A program made the position numbers and the translations under genes. Below, in pieces: positions 44,851 through 56,461 of a DNA stretch of 64,000 bases. Origin of the DNA: Marvania coccoides (taxonomy: Eukaryota > Chlorophyta > Trebouxiophyceae > Chlorellales > Chlorellaceae); the NCBI GenBank assembly GCA_963854735.1, contig OY978102.1:186001-250000 (forward strand), written 5' to 3'. The notes under the pieces are model-generated. The model did not search any database. It saw only the letters and a program-made list of their open reading frames with translations, and was not told the origin of the DNA. Numbering within the stretch: position 1 is the first letter of the stretch; every line of letters starts with the position of its first letter.

Positions 44851-47087
44851 ATGGCGGACGAGCCTTCGTCGCCCGAAAACATCAACGATGGCGTCATTAC
44901 CCGATTTAGAAAGGCCCAGCGGACGTCCAAGCAGACTACAAATATCCTCACATCGCCATCGAGTAGACTAGATAGTTATTTCACTCGTGAGCTGGCACGC
45001 AAACCATCGCGGCGGTCGCAGCCTGACAGCCTCAAACAAGTTAGGCAACGCGGAGGAGCCTCCAATGCCCCCAGCTTGTCGGGCTTCCTCGGGCAGATCC
45101 CACAAGAGGTATGGTTGAGCCATTTTTCGCGCATTTGGGACCCCCACACCCTTCGCCGCCCTTGCTATCGCATTTCCCTTGACGTTGGCGTCGCGAATGG
45201 GGGTGCCGGGGGCCTGGAGCCCCTCCACCTGAACCGGTTTTCAGTTGCATTCATCAACCTCCTGCGCCTGCTGTTTTCCCTCCCTTTCCCTCACCCCTTG
45301 CCCCTCTGCCCCCTCGCCCGCAGTCTCTGGAGCACATCCTGGGCTACTTGACCGCCCGCGAGCTGGGCACTCTCGAGGCTACCTGCCAATATTTCATCAA
45401 AAGCGGCATCACAGAAAAGGTGGCGCAGCACTTCCTCAAGGAGATCCCGCGGGCAAAGGGCCTCAAACCCGACTTCAAGTACGTCTCCTCCCCCTCTCCA
45501 TCAAATTTCCTCCCCTTTTCAACTCCATTTTGCAACCTTTCACCACTCAACTGTTGACAAGAAGAAACCACGTCTGTCGACACTTCAACCCACTGAAATT
45601 TGCCCCAAACCGCCCCAACTAACCTTCAAACCATATCTTTGTCCTCCACCCCTCCCCAACCCTCCAGGCGCGGCGAGACCAGCGTTACTCTCCTCAACTT
45701 TGTCAACGGCCAATCCGCCGCCGCCGCCCAAGGCACCGCGGTGGCTCTGGGGACCTACCACTCCGTGTCGCTGGCTGCCGACGTGCGGGACCCTTCCTCC
45801 CCCGAGTACGCCATGTTCACCATGGGGCGGGGCTTCCACGGGCAGCTGGGCAACGGAGAGTATGCCAACTCCGACGCACCTACCCGGGTGAACGAAGTGG
45901 ACCGAGACGTCGCAGTGCAGCTCTATAAAGGCAAGCCTGACGACATCCACCTGGCGGTTGTCACCTGCGGCAGCTCCCACTCCGCTGCGATCTCACGGCG
46001 AGGGGAGCTGTACACGTGGGGGCTGGCGTCAAGCGGGGAGCTGGGGCACGGCGGTTGGACTCCCATTGAGGTGGCTGTGCCGCGCATGATCATGTCGCTG
46101 CACCGCACGCGGGTGGTGTCGGTGTGCGCGGGCGCTAACCACACGCTGGCCATCTCGGAAGCGGGGCAGCTTTGGAGCTGCGGGCGCGGGCGGCACGGCC
46201 AGCTAGGGCACGGCCACTTCCACGACGAGGGAATTCTGACGCTGGTGGAGACCATCCGCGGGGAGCGCATCGTGTCTGCTGCCGCGGGCAAAGCGCACTC
46301 CATGGCGTTGGCAGCAGACGGCAAGATTTTCACATGGGGAGACGCCCGCCGGGGGCAGCTGGGCCACCAGCAGCTGGCCGCCATCATTCAGGTGCCCAAC
46401 CAGCAGCCCATCGCGGTGCCCTTCCCGCAGGCCATTCAGTCGCTTGAGCCCAACAAGCTGCGGCCGCCGCAGCGGGTGACGGCCATTGCTGCCGGAGGAG
46501 ACCACTCCATGGCTGTGACGGTGGGCGGCACGCTGCTGGCGTTTGGCTCTAACCGACATGGCCAGCTGGGGATGGGGGACTCGTTGGATCGGATGGTTCC
46601 GACCGAGGTCCCTCTGGCGACTGACAAAGAGGCGGGGCGGCCGCTGCGCGCGATGCAGGTGCAGTGCGGGGCGGCGCACACCGCGGTGCTGGTGCAGAAC
46701 CAGGGCCGGGTGGAGGTGCGCACCGCGGGGGACAATTCCTACGGCCAGCTGGGCTTGGGGGATCGCCGTGAGCGTCCTCGGTTCTGCAAAGTGGGGGGGC
46801 TGAAGGCGGAGCGGCTGGTGTGCGTGTGCGCTGGCGACTGGCACAACGCAGCCATTACCGCGGACGGGCGGTTGTTCACGTGGGGCAGGGGGGACTGTGG
46901 GCAGTTGGGGCATGGTGACGACCGCAACCGCTGGGCGCCAAAGCAGCTCGGGGGCTTCAAGGTGGTGCACCCCGACCGCACGCTGCGGCGCAACCGCAAG
47001 CCCCCGTTGAAGACCCTGCTGCTGCCCGCCAGCGACGGCAGCAAGGCCAAAGTGAAGGTGGCACGCAGGACGCGAGCCAGCAGTTAG
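44851..47087 (+). CDS. RCC1-propeller protein with F-box-like segment
   Basis: Exons 44851-45108, 45324-45478 and 45668-47087, GT-AG, give 610 residues. Residues ~87-120 (SLEHILGYLTARELGTLEATCQYF) have the spacing of an F-box. Then come about seven RCC1 repeats forming a beta-propeller (repeated pattern such as YTWGLASSGELGHGG, SCGRGRHGQLGHG, FTWGDARRGQLGH, AFGSNRHGQLGMGD, YGQLGLGD, FTWGRGDCGQLGHGD). The N-terminus is Ser/Arg-rich and the C-terminus is very basic (KAKVKVARRTRASS). Likely roles are substrate recognition in an SCF ubiquitin ligase or a guanine-exchange-like scaffold; the sequence does not decide. Confidence 0.9.
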
Positions 47088-48168
47088 GGAAACCTAATAC
47101 CGTGAAGTTCCGTTTCTTTTCCGCCGTTTTCACCGAACCTTTGCCCTCTTTTCATACTTCATTACTCGTATCGTTTCTTAGGGAGGCTACCACATTACCA
47201 TTTTTAGTAGACAGTAGAAAAGATGAATAATCCATGATTCTTCTCCTCTCATTTACGTTTGGAAGGGGGTTTCCGGTCACACAAAAAATGATTTTTTAGT
47301 AGCACAGACGCGGGGTGCCATTTTTTCCTTTCTTTCCTTCTCAGTTGAGGTTGGCCCCCCGTCACCCGTCCCACCTTTAGCAGTTCGTTCTTCTCTAGTG
47401 CCTCCCACAGCAATGTGGGGCTGTACAGGCGCTTTTATGAAACGAGCTGTGTGGCTTTAGCTTTTAGAACAACATCCAGCTGCAAACTTGCTGACTTGCC
47501 TTCCCCCCCCTGCTTCGTTACAAAAAATTCTTTCCAGCTTAATTTTATACCAAATGGAAATGTATATGTTTGTTCACTTTTCAACCACCATCCTTATCTT
47601 ATATATATCTTATACCTTGCCTTATTCATTCCAATAATATACTGCCAATTTACCTGTTCTTTTTTCATGAGTAAAAGAAGAAAAAGACGACTGATGCAGC
47701 AGCAAGTTCGACGGCAGCGATCCACTGCTTCAATTAGTGAGGCTGTCGCCGCCAGCAGAGGGGGTCAGGGAAGGGGAGGCGATCCTTTCTTAATTGCATG
47801 GTTACTTTCACCCCTGCCAAGTTACATCTCAATTAAAGCAGCACAACGCTGATTCTCTCACCATGATGCCACAAACCAGCGGAAATTCGGGCTCTGGATC
47901 TAGGTTTTGTCTGCCCCTCCTCGCCGGCGGCCAAAAAGATTCCTTTCTCAAATTCAATGCAGTTCACATTGAAAAATTATAAATAAATCGGCGTTTTACA
48001 TTAATTGATGCGTTGCAAGCTCGTTTTCACTCTGCGCACACGAAAACTAGCCAAATAAACACATCGCAGTTTTAATTTTCGCGCACGAATCACCTTGAGA
48101 CCGGTTGATTTAGTTCATCATCGTATTTTAAATTTACATACAGCTAAGCTGTCAAAGAACCAGCCACC
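47088..48168. other. Intergenic
   Basis: 1.08 kb, pyrimidine-rich at its 5' end (3' untranslated region of the RCC1 gene). A 62-codon basic frame around 47668-47852 beginning MSKRRKRRLMQQQ is present but has no supporting structure, so I do not call it. No RNA gene seen. Confidence 0.45.
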
Positions 48169-48937
48169 ATGATGACCTTTCTTGTCCGTTGGGCAACTAC
48201 AACGCCGGTTGGCCAATTCTTTCTGTACAGAATCTTCTTCCTCCCAACGATCGCAGTGTGTAAGTAGTAGAAGAAAAGGGATGCTCTTGATCTCCTGAAC
48301 CCTCGCCCTTCCCAACTCTTCGGCCATTTTTTATATTTTTGTTTGCCGCTCCCTCTCACCCTTCTCTCCCACTTTCCTTCTCTCGAAAAACAGTTGCTCA
48401 GAAAGAGTGGGTCGGCAAAGACACCGACGTGCTCATCAGCTTGGCCTTGACCAGCGCGCATGGCGTCCTCGGTGAGAACTTTGATTACGAAATTGCTCCA
48501 ACTACGCAAATTTATCTGTTTTCGTTCTTTCCGCCGTTCCAACTCCTTCTGGCTAACTAATTGACACCCCCTCTCCCCCAGGCTTCGCACACATGCTGTG
48601 GATAACCGTGAGCTCGCTGATGAGCATCACCGACGTGAAAGAGAGAATTTCAGAAAATAAAGCAGCGGAGAAGGAGAATGAGAAAGAGAAGGAGAAGAAG
48701 GGAGGCAAAGAACCGCTGCTGGTGAAGGCTGCCACCGCGGCAGCGACGGACGACAGCCCTGCAGAGTCAGAAGAGGATGAAGAGCCGCAGCAGCTTGAGC
48801 GAAGCCCACCGCCGCCGCAGCGGGCTGTGAAGGGCAGAGATGACGTGGCTGGGCGGCGGTTGAATGCAGTGGAAGAGAGGCTGGATGCTATGGACGCCAC
48901 GCTGCGGGAGATTCTGGCGGCAGTAGAGAGAAAATGA
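48169..48937 (+). CDS. Small two-helix membrane protein with charged coiled-coil tail
   Basis: Exons 48169-48259, 48394-48471 and 48582-48937, GT-AG, give 174 residues; frames join cleanly at both introns. The start is in a strong context (CCACCATGATG). Two hydrophobic segments (about residues 15-31 and 43-71, the second spanning intron 2) are followed by a highly charged Lys/Glu stretch (EKENEKEKEKKGGKE), an acidic low-complexity part, and a short amphipathic helix (RLNAVEERLDAMDATLREIL) that could be a coiled coil. No family recognised. Confidence 0.72.
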
Positions 48938-49301
48938 TGATTGGTGGTTGTTGAAAAGAAGAAGGCGGGCAAAATGGTGGTGCGGCAACGAGCTGGTGGG
49001 ATTTGAGGAGAGCAGATGGCGTCTCCACCATGTTATACCGTCAAACTGAAGATGCAATTTTGCTGGTAGTTAGCGGCGGTTGGCAGAAGCAGGGGAAATG
49101 GAGAAGGAGAGAGGTCTGCCTTGCATTGCAGCGGGATCGTTCTTTTAGAGCTGACATCGTATAAAATGTTCTTACAATGTTAGCAAAATGACTGCATTTT
49201 TCACACTCAAACAATTTTCACAAAAAACCATGAAATTCTCGGCGGTGAACTCATTATTTTTTATTTCAATTGATTACATTCCACGAAAAACACTGCCAAT
49301 A
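48938..49301. other. Intergenic
   Basis: 364 bp between two same-strand genes, AT-rich in the second half. No feature recognised. Confidence 0.45.
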
Positions 49302-51157
49302 ATGTCTGGCCAGGAACCTCTCCTCCGAGAAGGCACAGAGAGCTGGGGATGCACTGTAAATGGCGTTGCAGCCACGCTCGCATTGTCTCCTGACGGAGAC
49401 GTCGACATCCAGGTGCAGGTTGTGCCCCATCAAAGGCATTCACGAATAGTTATCAATATGTAAAGTATTTTGATCACTTCAATTTGATTTTGATTTTCGC
49501 AGGAGCCTGGCCGCGGGTGCTTGGCCGGCTGCAGCACCCCTCAATGTATATACGTACGAACATGCATTGCTATTATTGAGCCTTTTGGCATCTTCATCCT
49601 CTATTTTTTTCTCCTCCGTCCATCCCGCAGGTGGCAGCAGGGGACGTCGTAGGGGCAACCTTGGGAGCAGCTCGCGGTATTCAGATATGGCACATGCCGC
49701 TGCGCCACCCCAGCAGCGTCAAACCCTCACGGGAGCTGCGCAAGACCCCCGTTATTCAATTTCCCACACCAGCCGCTGCAGAGGCCGCCATCGCCGCCAT
49801 TCGCCGCTTCTGCGCAGGCGCCCATCCCGCTCGCCGCGTCGTAGCTATCATCAACCCCGCCAGCGGGCGCGGCGCCGGCCCCAAGCTGTTCTCTCGCCAC
49901 GTAAAGCCAATACTTGTGGCTGCCGGACTTCACATCACAGAACACACCACTACAGCCCCTGGCCACGCCACCAAGATCCTCCAATCTACGCAGCCGGGTG
50001 ACATGGACATTGTGCTGGCCATTGGAGGCGACGGAACCACGTTTGAGGTCCTTCAGGGCGTATTGCAGCGCCCCGACTGGGACGCGATGCGGAAAATCGC
50101 GCTGGTGCAGGTGCCCTGTGGGTCAGGCAACGCGCTGGCCGCCAGCACAGAGCTATGGGATGTCCCCACCGCGGCGCACGCCATCGTGAAGGGCGAAACT
50201 GGGCCCCTGGATGTGGCGAGTGTGGTACAACCGGCAACTCAGCGGTACTACTCCTTTCTTTCTTTCACGTACGGCGTAATTTCGAGCCTAGACATTGGGA
50301 CAGAGCACTTGCGGTGGATGGGCAGCAACCGGTTCGTTGTGGGGGCGCTGTCGCAGATTATGAAGCAGCAGGTGTTCAACCTTCGGCTGGCATTTCTCGA
50401 AGCGGAAGCTGCAGAGCAGCTGCCACCCGGCGGCGCTGCTCCTGCTGCAGATGATGGAGGGGTGAGGGAAGATGGAGACGGAGCTTCGACCCCCCCAGCG
50501 TCTGAGTCTACGTCGCTGTTGATAGAAGGAAAGAAAGAGAGTGTTGGCAGAAATACGGCTGCTGCTGCGACATGGCTGGCTTCTGCTGTGCAAGGGCACG
50601 GCCCGCCCATGCGGCACCTTTCCACCTTCCTCCCAGCTGCCACAGCTGCTCCAGCCGATGGCGATACCCCCCCGCCTTCACAATCATTACCGGCAGCTGC
50701 GGCACTCCCGCCATCGCAGCCGCCGCTGCAGCAGCAGTTGCCGGCAGGGTGGCACTGGCTGCCCACTGACCGGGTGCAGCTCTTCGCCGCGTGCAACCTT
50801 CCCCGTCTCGACATGAATTCGCTGTTTGCTCCTGGCTGCACGCCTTCGAACGGGCTCATGGACATCATTTTCACTGCGGGGCGGGTGGGGCGGTGGCGAG
50901 GGCTGGAAATGATGGGGGCCCTCGATAAAGGGGAGCACTTAGCGCTGGAGTACGTGCAGCGTCGGCAGGCGAGGGCGGTTTGGATGGAGCCGCAGTCGCA
51001 CGGCACAACGTGGCTGGTGGTTGATGGAGAGCAGGTACCAGAAACACAATTGTACGCTGAGGTGCACCCGGGGCTGTGCCATGTGGTGCGGGCGCCGTCG
51101 CCGCCGTCGAAGGTTTCTAGCACCGCGACCCCGGCAGCAGCGGCGGCGACTGAGTGA
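49302..51157 (+). CDS. Sphingosine kinase / diacylglycerol-kinase catalytic domain protein
   Basis: Exons 49302-49412 and 49631-51157 give 545 residues. The catalytic domain begins with VVAIINPASGRGAGPKLF (residue ~107), continues through TTTAPGHATKIL, and has the ATP-binding LAIGGDGTTFEVLQGVL (residue ~165), VPCGSGNALAAS, and the late FTAGRVGRWRGLEMM and WLVVDGEQV parts, as in sphingosine/long-chain-base kinases. A ~160-residue Ala/Pro/Ser-rich insert splits the C-terminal half, a common feature of these enzymes. The intron contains a possible 51-bp extra exon (about 49502-49552, EPGRGCLAGCSTPQCIY) that would keep the frame; I left it out. Confidence 0.9.
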
Positions 51158-51358
51158 ATTGGACTTTGTTGCGCACGCTTAATAGGCTAGTATGCAGTGT
51201 TATTGTTAATAAATGATTAGCAGAATGGAACTGCTTTGTTCTATACGTGTATATTTTCAGAAAATCTGGTACTTGGAAAGAGTTATTAACGTTTAAATTA
51301 CCCGCGGCATATATTACCGTACATTACAGCGTAAATACGGCAACTAGAGACCCACCCA

Positions 51359-53576
51359 TCACCGCTTCGAGCGCTTGTACTTCCTGCCGCCCTTCTTCGG
51401 CGCCGCCCTGCGCTTCGCAGTCGTCTTTCCTCCGCTCTCTCCCCAGCCGCTGCCACCGCCGCCGTTTTTCTCCTTCATCGCCGTGCTGAACGCTACCTTG
51501 CCTGTCAGCTCCCTCCCCCTCGCATCAATGTACGTTTTTGTCCCGTTGATGGTCAGCCAGTGTCCCGTCGCCTGCTGCCCATCGGCTCCTTTCGCCGCCC
51601 TCGCTTTCTTAGTTACCCCTCCGCCTGCTGTTCCGCCGGCCGTCGCTCTCGACGCCATTTTCGACGCCGCTGTGGCGCCTCCTCCGCTCTTCCCGCTGAA
51701 CTGGTTGGCGTAGTCGATGTGGACCTCGCTGCCGTCCCTAGGGTTGCGGTGGCTGCCGCCACCCTGCAGCACTGCCACCGGCACAAGATCCGGCAGACGA
51801 TACCACCACGCGTCTCCAGCAGTACCGGCAGTACCTGCAGTACCGGCAGTACCTGCAGTACCGGCAATACCATTGGTATTTCCATCGCTGCACGGCTGCT
51901 GCTGTTGCCGCTGCTGCTGATGTTGAGGAGAAGGAGGCGAAGAGTTACCAAAGCCAGGTGGGTTTGGGGCCCAGCCGCCGCCGCCGCTGCCGCCCCACTC
52001 GTCCAGTGCTGCAGCACGGGAAGAATAGCGGCCGCCATCGGCTCCGCCTCGAGAGAATGGCAGTGGACGAAAGCGGGACGGCCCAGCTGCCGGCCCTCCG
52101 CCGCACCGCTCATCATCATACCCTGCCGCTGCTGCAAACTCCTCTCCTTGGCGGTAGCCGTCGTCCTCATATGGGCCAGCACCACCAGCACCAGTGGCGC
52201 CGTAGGCATACTCGTCGTTGTATTCATAAGGAGGGTCCGCTGCATTCTTGGTGCCGTCTAGGGGAGGGAACGCCTCCACGTCGTCGAAGATCGCAATGGA
52301 ACGACGGGAGACAGCCGCAGGAGGGCGGGACGCCGCCTGCTGCCCTCCTTGCTGCTGCTTTTCAGCCTGCTGAGCTTGATGCGCTGGAGCTTCCAAGCGA
52401 TAGGCCGACGCGGCGTGAAAAGCCGGCGGCGGCGACGCCACTTCTTGCAGCACATTTGGCCGCTGCCGCTGCGGTAATTGCGCCTGCTGCGTTTGGCACT
52501 GCTGCTGAGGCCAGCGGTACTCTGGCGCGGTGGGCAGCGCCTGCGGGATCAGCGTAGCACCATGAATGCCGCTGTCCTGCGGCTGAGACTCGCTGATACC
52601 TGACAGATCAATCACGTCTGCTGCTGCTGCCGCTGCTGACGGCTCCTTGAGCTGCTTTTGCGATTGCTGAAGGGGCGCTGCAGCAGACTGCGGTTGTAGA
52701 GCAGCATTTTCTTTGCGGCGGGGCACCTGAAACGGCCGCACTGCGGGCCTGGGAGGCATTGCAGCTGCAGCTGCTGCCGCTGCCGCTGGCACTGCTGCTG
52801 CTGCTGCTTCTAGTGGCCGTTTTTGCTGCTGCTGCTCCAATCTCACCTTGATAGGGCGTGCGACCACAGGTGCCGCATGCACGGCGCTGCGAGGCGCCAC
52901 AAAGTCGTCATCATCGTCTGAAATCTCCTTTCTTTTTTTCGGGACCGGGGGCATGCTCCGCATCAGCGGCACCGCCACCGCGTGCTTTGCACCGGGACCA
53001 GGCGCCACGAATTTGGTCGCTGCAGGGCGTGGGGGTCCAAGGGCTGAGCCCATCACGCTGCGAAGCATTGCAGCTGAATCTACCTCCGCTGCCGCTTCTG
53101 AGTGGTGCGGGGCTAAGGCGACACCTGGGGCCGCTTTTGCGTTGGAAGGTCGCGAAAAGGGGTTCTTAGAGGGCTGCTGCTGCTGTGTTGGAGGAGGGTC
53201 GGCAGGAGCAGAAAATGTCTTTCCAGCGGGCTCCTCCCCGTGGAGGTCACCCGCGCCGCAATCCAGCCCGTAGAAGATGTCAAACCCCTGCCCCGCGGCG
53301 TCATTCTCGTCGTCTGAGTGTGAGAGGGGGAGTGCCAAGCGCTTTGAATTTGAACTTGGTGGTTGGGATGAGGAGGGATTTGGAGGCTGGGTCGGCTGGG
53401 ATGTCAACGATGCGATGATGGCTGGGTCAAGACGGTTGCTCAAACTCAGGCGGCTCCCCAAACGTGCCCTGCAACAACAAAACGAAAATTTGAAAATTGA
53501 AATCGGTCCGTTCCGCACATACACGATGACCTGTGTGAATGTCCGCGTACCTCTTCGCACTTGAATTTGGTTCCAT
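51359..53576 (-). CDS. Long disordered, probably nuclear protein
   Basis: Exons 53576-53551 and 53468-51359 on the minus strand give 711 residues; the first exon supplies MEPNSSAK and splits an Arg codon. Most of the protein is low-complexity Ala, Pro and Gln. It has basic nuclear-localisation-like clusters (PPVPKKRKE followed by an Asp run; KRRAAPKKGGRKYKRSKR at the end). A better-conserved C-terminal segment reads GHWLTINGTKTYIDARG then RELTGKVAF, which looks like a short folded motif seen near the ends of some plant DNA-repair or chromatin proteins (recollection, not verified). A nine-base minisatellite encodes repeats of Ala-Gly-Thr. Head-to-head with the F-box/LRR gene, 193 bp apart. Confidence 0.78.
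51812..51872 (+). repeat. Coding minisatellite
   Basis: A 9-bp-based array (unit pair cagtaccggcagtacctg) in the coding sequence of the disordered protein, translated on the minus strand as tandem Ala-Gly-Thr. About six to seven 9-bp copies with alternating variants. Confidence 0.85.
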
Positions 53577-53768
53577 AGTTATTAAATCGTTGAACAAAAG
53601 GGATTCAGTTCATTTAAATTTATTTTTTCCATTTTTTTAATTTTTTATTCGTGCTGTAAATGCCAAAGCAAACGTATCTAAAATAATTTGAACGTTTAAA
53701 CTGCATGTCAAAGAATCCATTTTAATTCCTCTTCCCCGCATGATTTTACTGAGAAAAAAATGAAGTAA

Positions 53769-55694
53769 ATGATCATGAGCCCACGAACGACATGGGCAGA
53801 CGCCCCAGACTGCGTGCTGGAATACATCTTCTGGCTCGCCTGCCAATCCCAGCCCCAACCCTCCAGCGAATACACCCTTCAGGAGGCCAATCCTGTTGCC
53901 ATCCACAACCCCGCCCTGCCGCTGGTGTGCCGCCAATGGGGCGGCGCCTATCGCCACAGCCGACTGTTATGGCGCCACATCGCTCTCGACTGGGCTGCCG
54001 AGTTCCCTCAGTCGCCGTCTACTTCCTCGCAAATCCTCACTTCTTTATCCCGCCTTCCCTCCGCCCCCCAATTTGGCCTGCTCGCCCGCTGGCTGCGCGA
54101 CCGAGGTCCCTGCGTGGAAACCGCACGCTACGGCAACTGCCACACCCTGGGTGCAGCCCTGGAGCTCCACCTTCTTGATTTTTTCCGGGTGACTCCGCAA
54201 CTGACGGCAATCGAGCTTGGCGGGGTGGCAGGCGCAGCCGACGCCATCGTCGACGCTCTGTGCTGCGCCACCACCCTCAAATATATCCGTCTGGCGCCCC
54301 ACCAGCCCGCGGCAGGCCTCACGCCGGCGCTGAGAGTTCACGTGTCAGCCTTGGCGGGACTTTCTACCTTGACAAGCCTGCAGCGGCTGGATTTGGAGGT
54401 AGATCGACTGGCGGGGTCCTCTGCAGACCTCTCCGCGTGGTCTGTGATGCAGAATTTGACGGATCTGCGGCTCGTGGGCCGCATGGAGGCACCTGTTGTT
54501 CACCCCGACTTTCTTCCTGTGCTGAGCATGCTGCGCACTTTGGAGCTGCGCAACGTTCGCCTCCCGCAGTTCAACCCCGCGCTGGTTGCGGCCCTGGGCT
54601 TGGTGACTGGACTCACGCTGGCTGGCGTGTTGGCAGCCCGGCCAAGGCGAAAAAGCGGGTTCACGCTGTGGGAAGCCCTTTCAGGCGAGAGATAAATGCA
54701 CAAAAAGTTTGTTTTACCGCCGCTGTCGGTACTTTATTAACAACAGCACATTTATTATTACTTCGAGATGCATTGCTAAATTTCCATCGCTTTCTATTGT
54801 TCTCTTTCAGGGCTGCGTTCGCTGCAGGCGCTGTCCGTGGCGGGCGCGGGCGAGGACGCACGTCTCCCATGCTCCGCATTGGCGTGTACTGCCTTGCGTG
54901 ATCTTTCTTTCTCTGACTGCCTGTTGGGCGACTGGCCGCCCACCCGAGACGCCAAAGCCTGCGCCGCGCTGGACACGCTGCAGGCATTGCACTTCAGGGA
55001 GGTGAGCCTAGGGTCTGGAACGCCTCCCCCCGCAATTTGGGCGCGCCTGCAAGGCTTGACGGCGCTGACCTGGCGGGCGGTGAGGCAGCCTCGAAACGGC
55101 GTGCAGCTGTGGCCCATGGGGCAGCCCGAGCCGCTGCCGAATGGGCTGACGCACGTGATGCGGGGGTTGAGGTCGCTGCGGCTGGAGTACACCGGGCTGA
55201 GCGAGCGGCTGCTGGTGCTGCTATGTGACGCCGTGAAAGAGGCGTCCCAGCTGCAGGGGCTCAGCTTCGAGGTGAGCATACGTATTGCATATTCTCGAGA
55301 TCTTTACGTTACTCTACTTTTTTCCTCCCCCCGCCCTTTTTTCTTGATTTTCACGCTCTTTTTCTTGAGACGTCAAAATTGCTTTCCTGACTTGCAGGGC
55401 AACCGGCTGGGAGGGAGCATGGCGGGGTGGCTGCTGCGGGATGCGCTGCTTGGAAGAAAGCTGGTGCACCTTTCTTTAGCCAACTGCAGCTTCACCGCCC
55501 TCCCCGAAGAAATTTTCCTGATGGGTGATGCTTCTAATTTAACCCTGGATTTGAGAGATAACCCGCGCCTGCGAACCACGCCTGCCGAAGACGCCCGCCT
55601 GGCGCAGCAGGTGAAGCGGGTGCTGAGGAACGACCGGCAGGCGCTGCTGGCGGCGGTCCCGGGGCTGAAAGCCCACGCAGCAGTTGGGGTTTAA
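53769..55694 (+). CDS. F-box / leucine-rich-repeat protein
   Basis: Exons 53769-54684, 54811-55271 and 55398-55694 give 557 residues. The N-terminus has an F-box-like pattern (WADAPDCVLEYIFWLA ... LPLVCRQW ... SRLLWRHIALDW). Leucine-rich repeats follow through the rest (TSLQRLDLEV, MQNLTDLRLVGRM, LRTLELRNVRLP, LRSLRLEYTGLS, LVHLSLANCSFTALP). It is presumably a substrate adaptor of an SCF ubiquitin ligase. The first intron is the weak point: the frame is kept only with a GC donor, CTTTCAG|GCGAGA, giving the continuous repeat WEALSGLRSLQALSVAG. The same CTTTCAGG stands at both ends of the intron. Met at 53775 is an alternative start. Confidence 0.82.
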
Positions 55695-55848
55695 TAGGAA
55701 GAAAAAAAACGTTTCTGTGTACTATACAATTTTGACGCCCATACAATGTGATTGATGTAGGAACCGATAAGGTGTATAAACGACGGTTGCATTAAATTGT
55801 GCGTGTTTTAAAATTATATACATTTTGTAATAGCGGACAGCATTTCAT

Positions 55849-56461
55849 TTATTTTGTCATTGCTTCAGCTGCCACCGTGTTGGAAGGCGATGGCGTGACT
55901 GTTGCTGCTGCGCCATGCCCTCCAGCTGCTGCTCCTCCTTGCCACAGCTGCGGAGCTTCCTTTTCCAGTAAGCTGAGTGACGACAGCCGCCCACCGCCGC
56001 CCATCCCCACTTTAGCGTCCATCATTATCACGTCCCACTCCCCCCCCATCAGATTGTATGCCTGCACTCTCGTGAAATATAATAAAATACGCATCGCTCA
56101 GTTGGAGCTAGGCGAAGGAATAGAAAAGGGATTTTACAGCTCTCACCAAGGTCCATCGCAGGCCGCCGCGCCGCGCCAACCATACCGTGATGTCTGAACC
56201 TTTCTGGGGGCCACGGCAAGGCAGCGTGACGCTGGCCAGCATTCCGCCGCTCGCCACCGTCACACTGCTGTCGTACCAAGGACCCAGTCGCAGCTCGGAA
56301 AAACTGCTGGCGCCAAGAGAAGATTGTAATCTATCGTGATCCTGAGCTTTCTGGACCACTAAATCTTTGCAGCGAGCGTAGATAACAGCATCTGTAGTCG
56401 CATCATTCGCGAGGTAAACCGTAAGCCCGGCCAGGCCCAGCCCTGTAGCTCTTCGCAGCAT
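55849..56461 (-). CDS. COA1: COA1-like cytochrome oxidase assembly protein
   Basis: Exons 56461-56147 and 56061-55849 on the minus strand give 175 residues. A short N-terminal membrane segment (LRRATGLGLAGLTVYLA) precedes a small beta-rich domain with the COA1/TIM21-like pattern: LRLGPWYDSSVTV, MLASVTLPCRGPQKGSDITVWLAR, then WTL joined by splicing to AYNLMGGEWDVIMMD. COA1 binds newly made Cox1 in the inner mitochondrial membrane together with Shy1/SURF1. The acceptor chosen (AGTGCAG|GCATAC) is the one that continues the strand pattern. The C-terminal ~40 residues are Ala/Gly-rich and not part of the domain. Confidence 0.8.

Noticed and set aside
47415..47852. 145-codon plus-strand frame
   Set aside because: AT-rich, hydrophobic first half and low-complexity second half, no family resemblance and no splice partners.
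51812..51872. Regular short repeats considered as a CRISPR-like array
   Set aside because: Units are 9 bp without spacers, lie inside a coding exon and encode Ala-Gly-Thr; the genome is eukaryotic.
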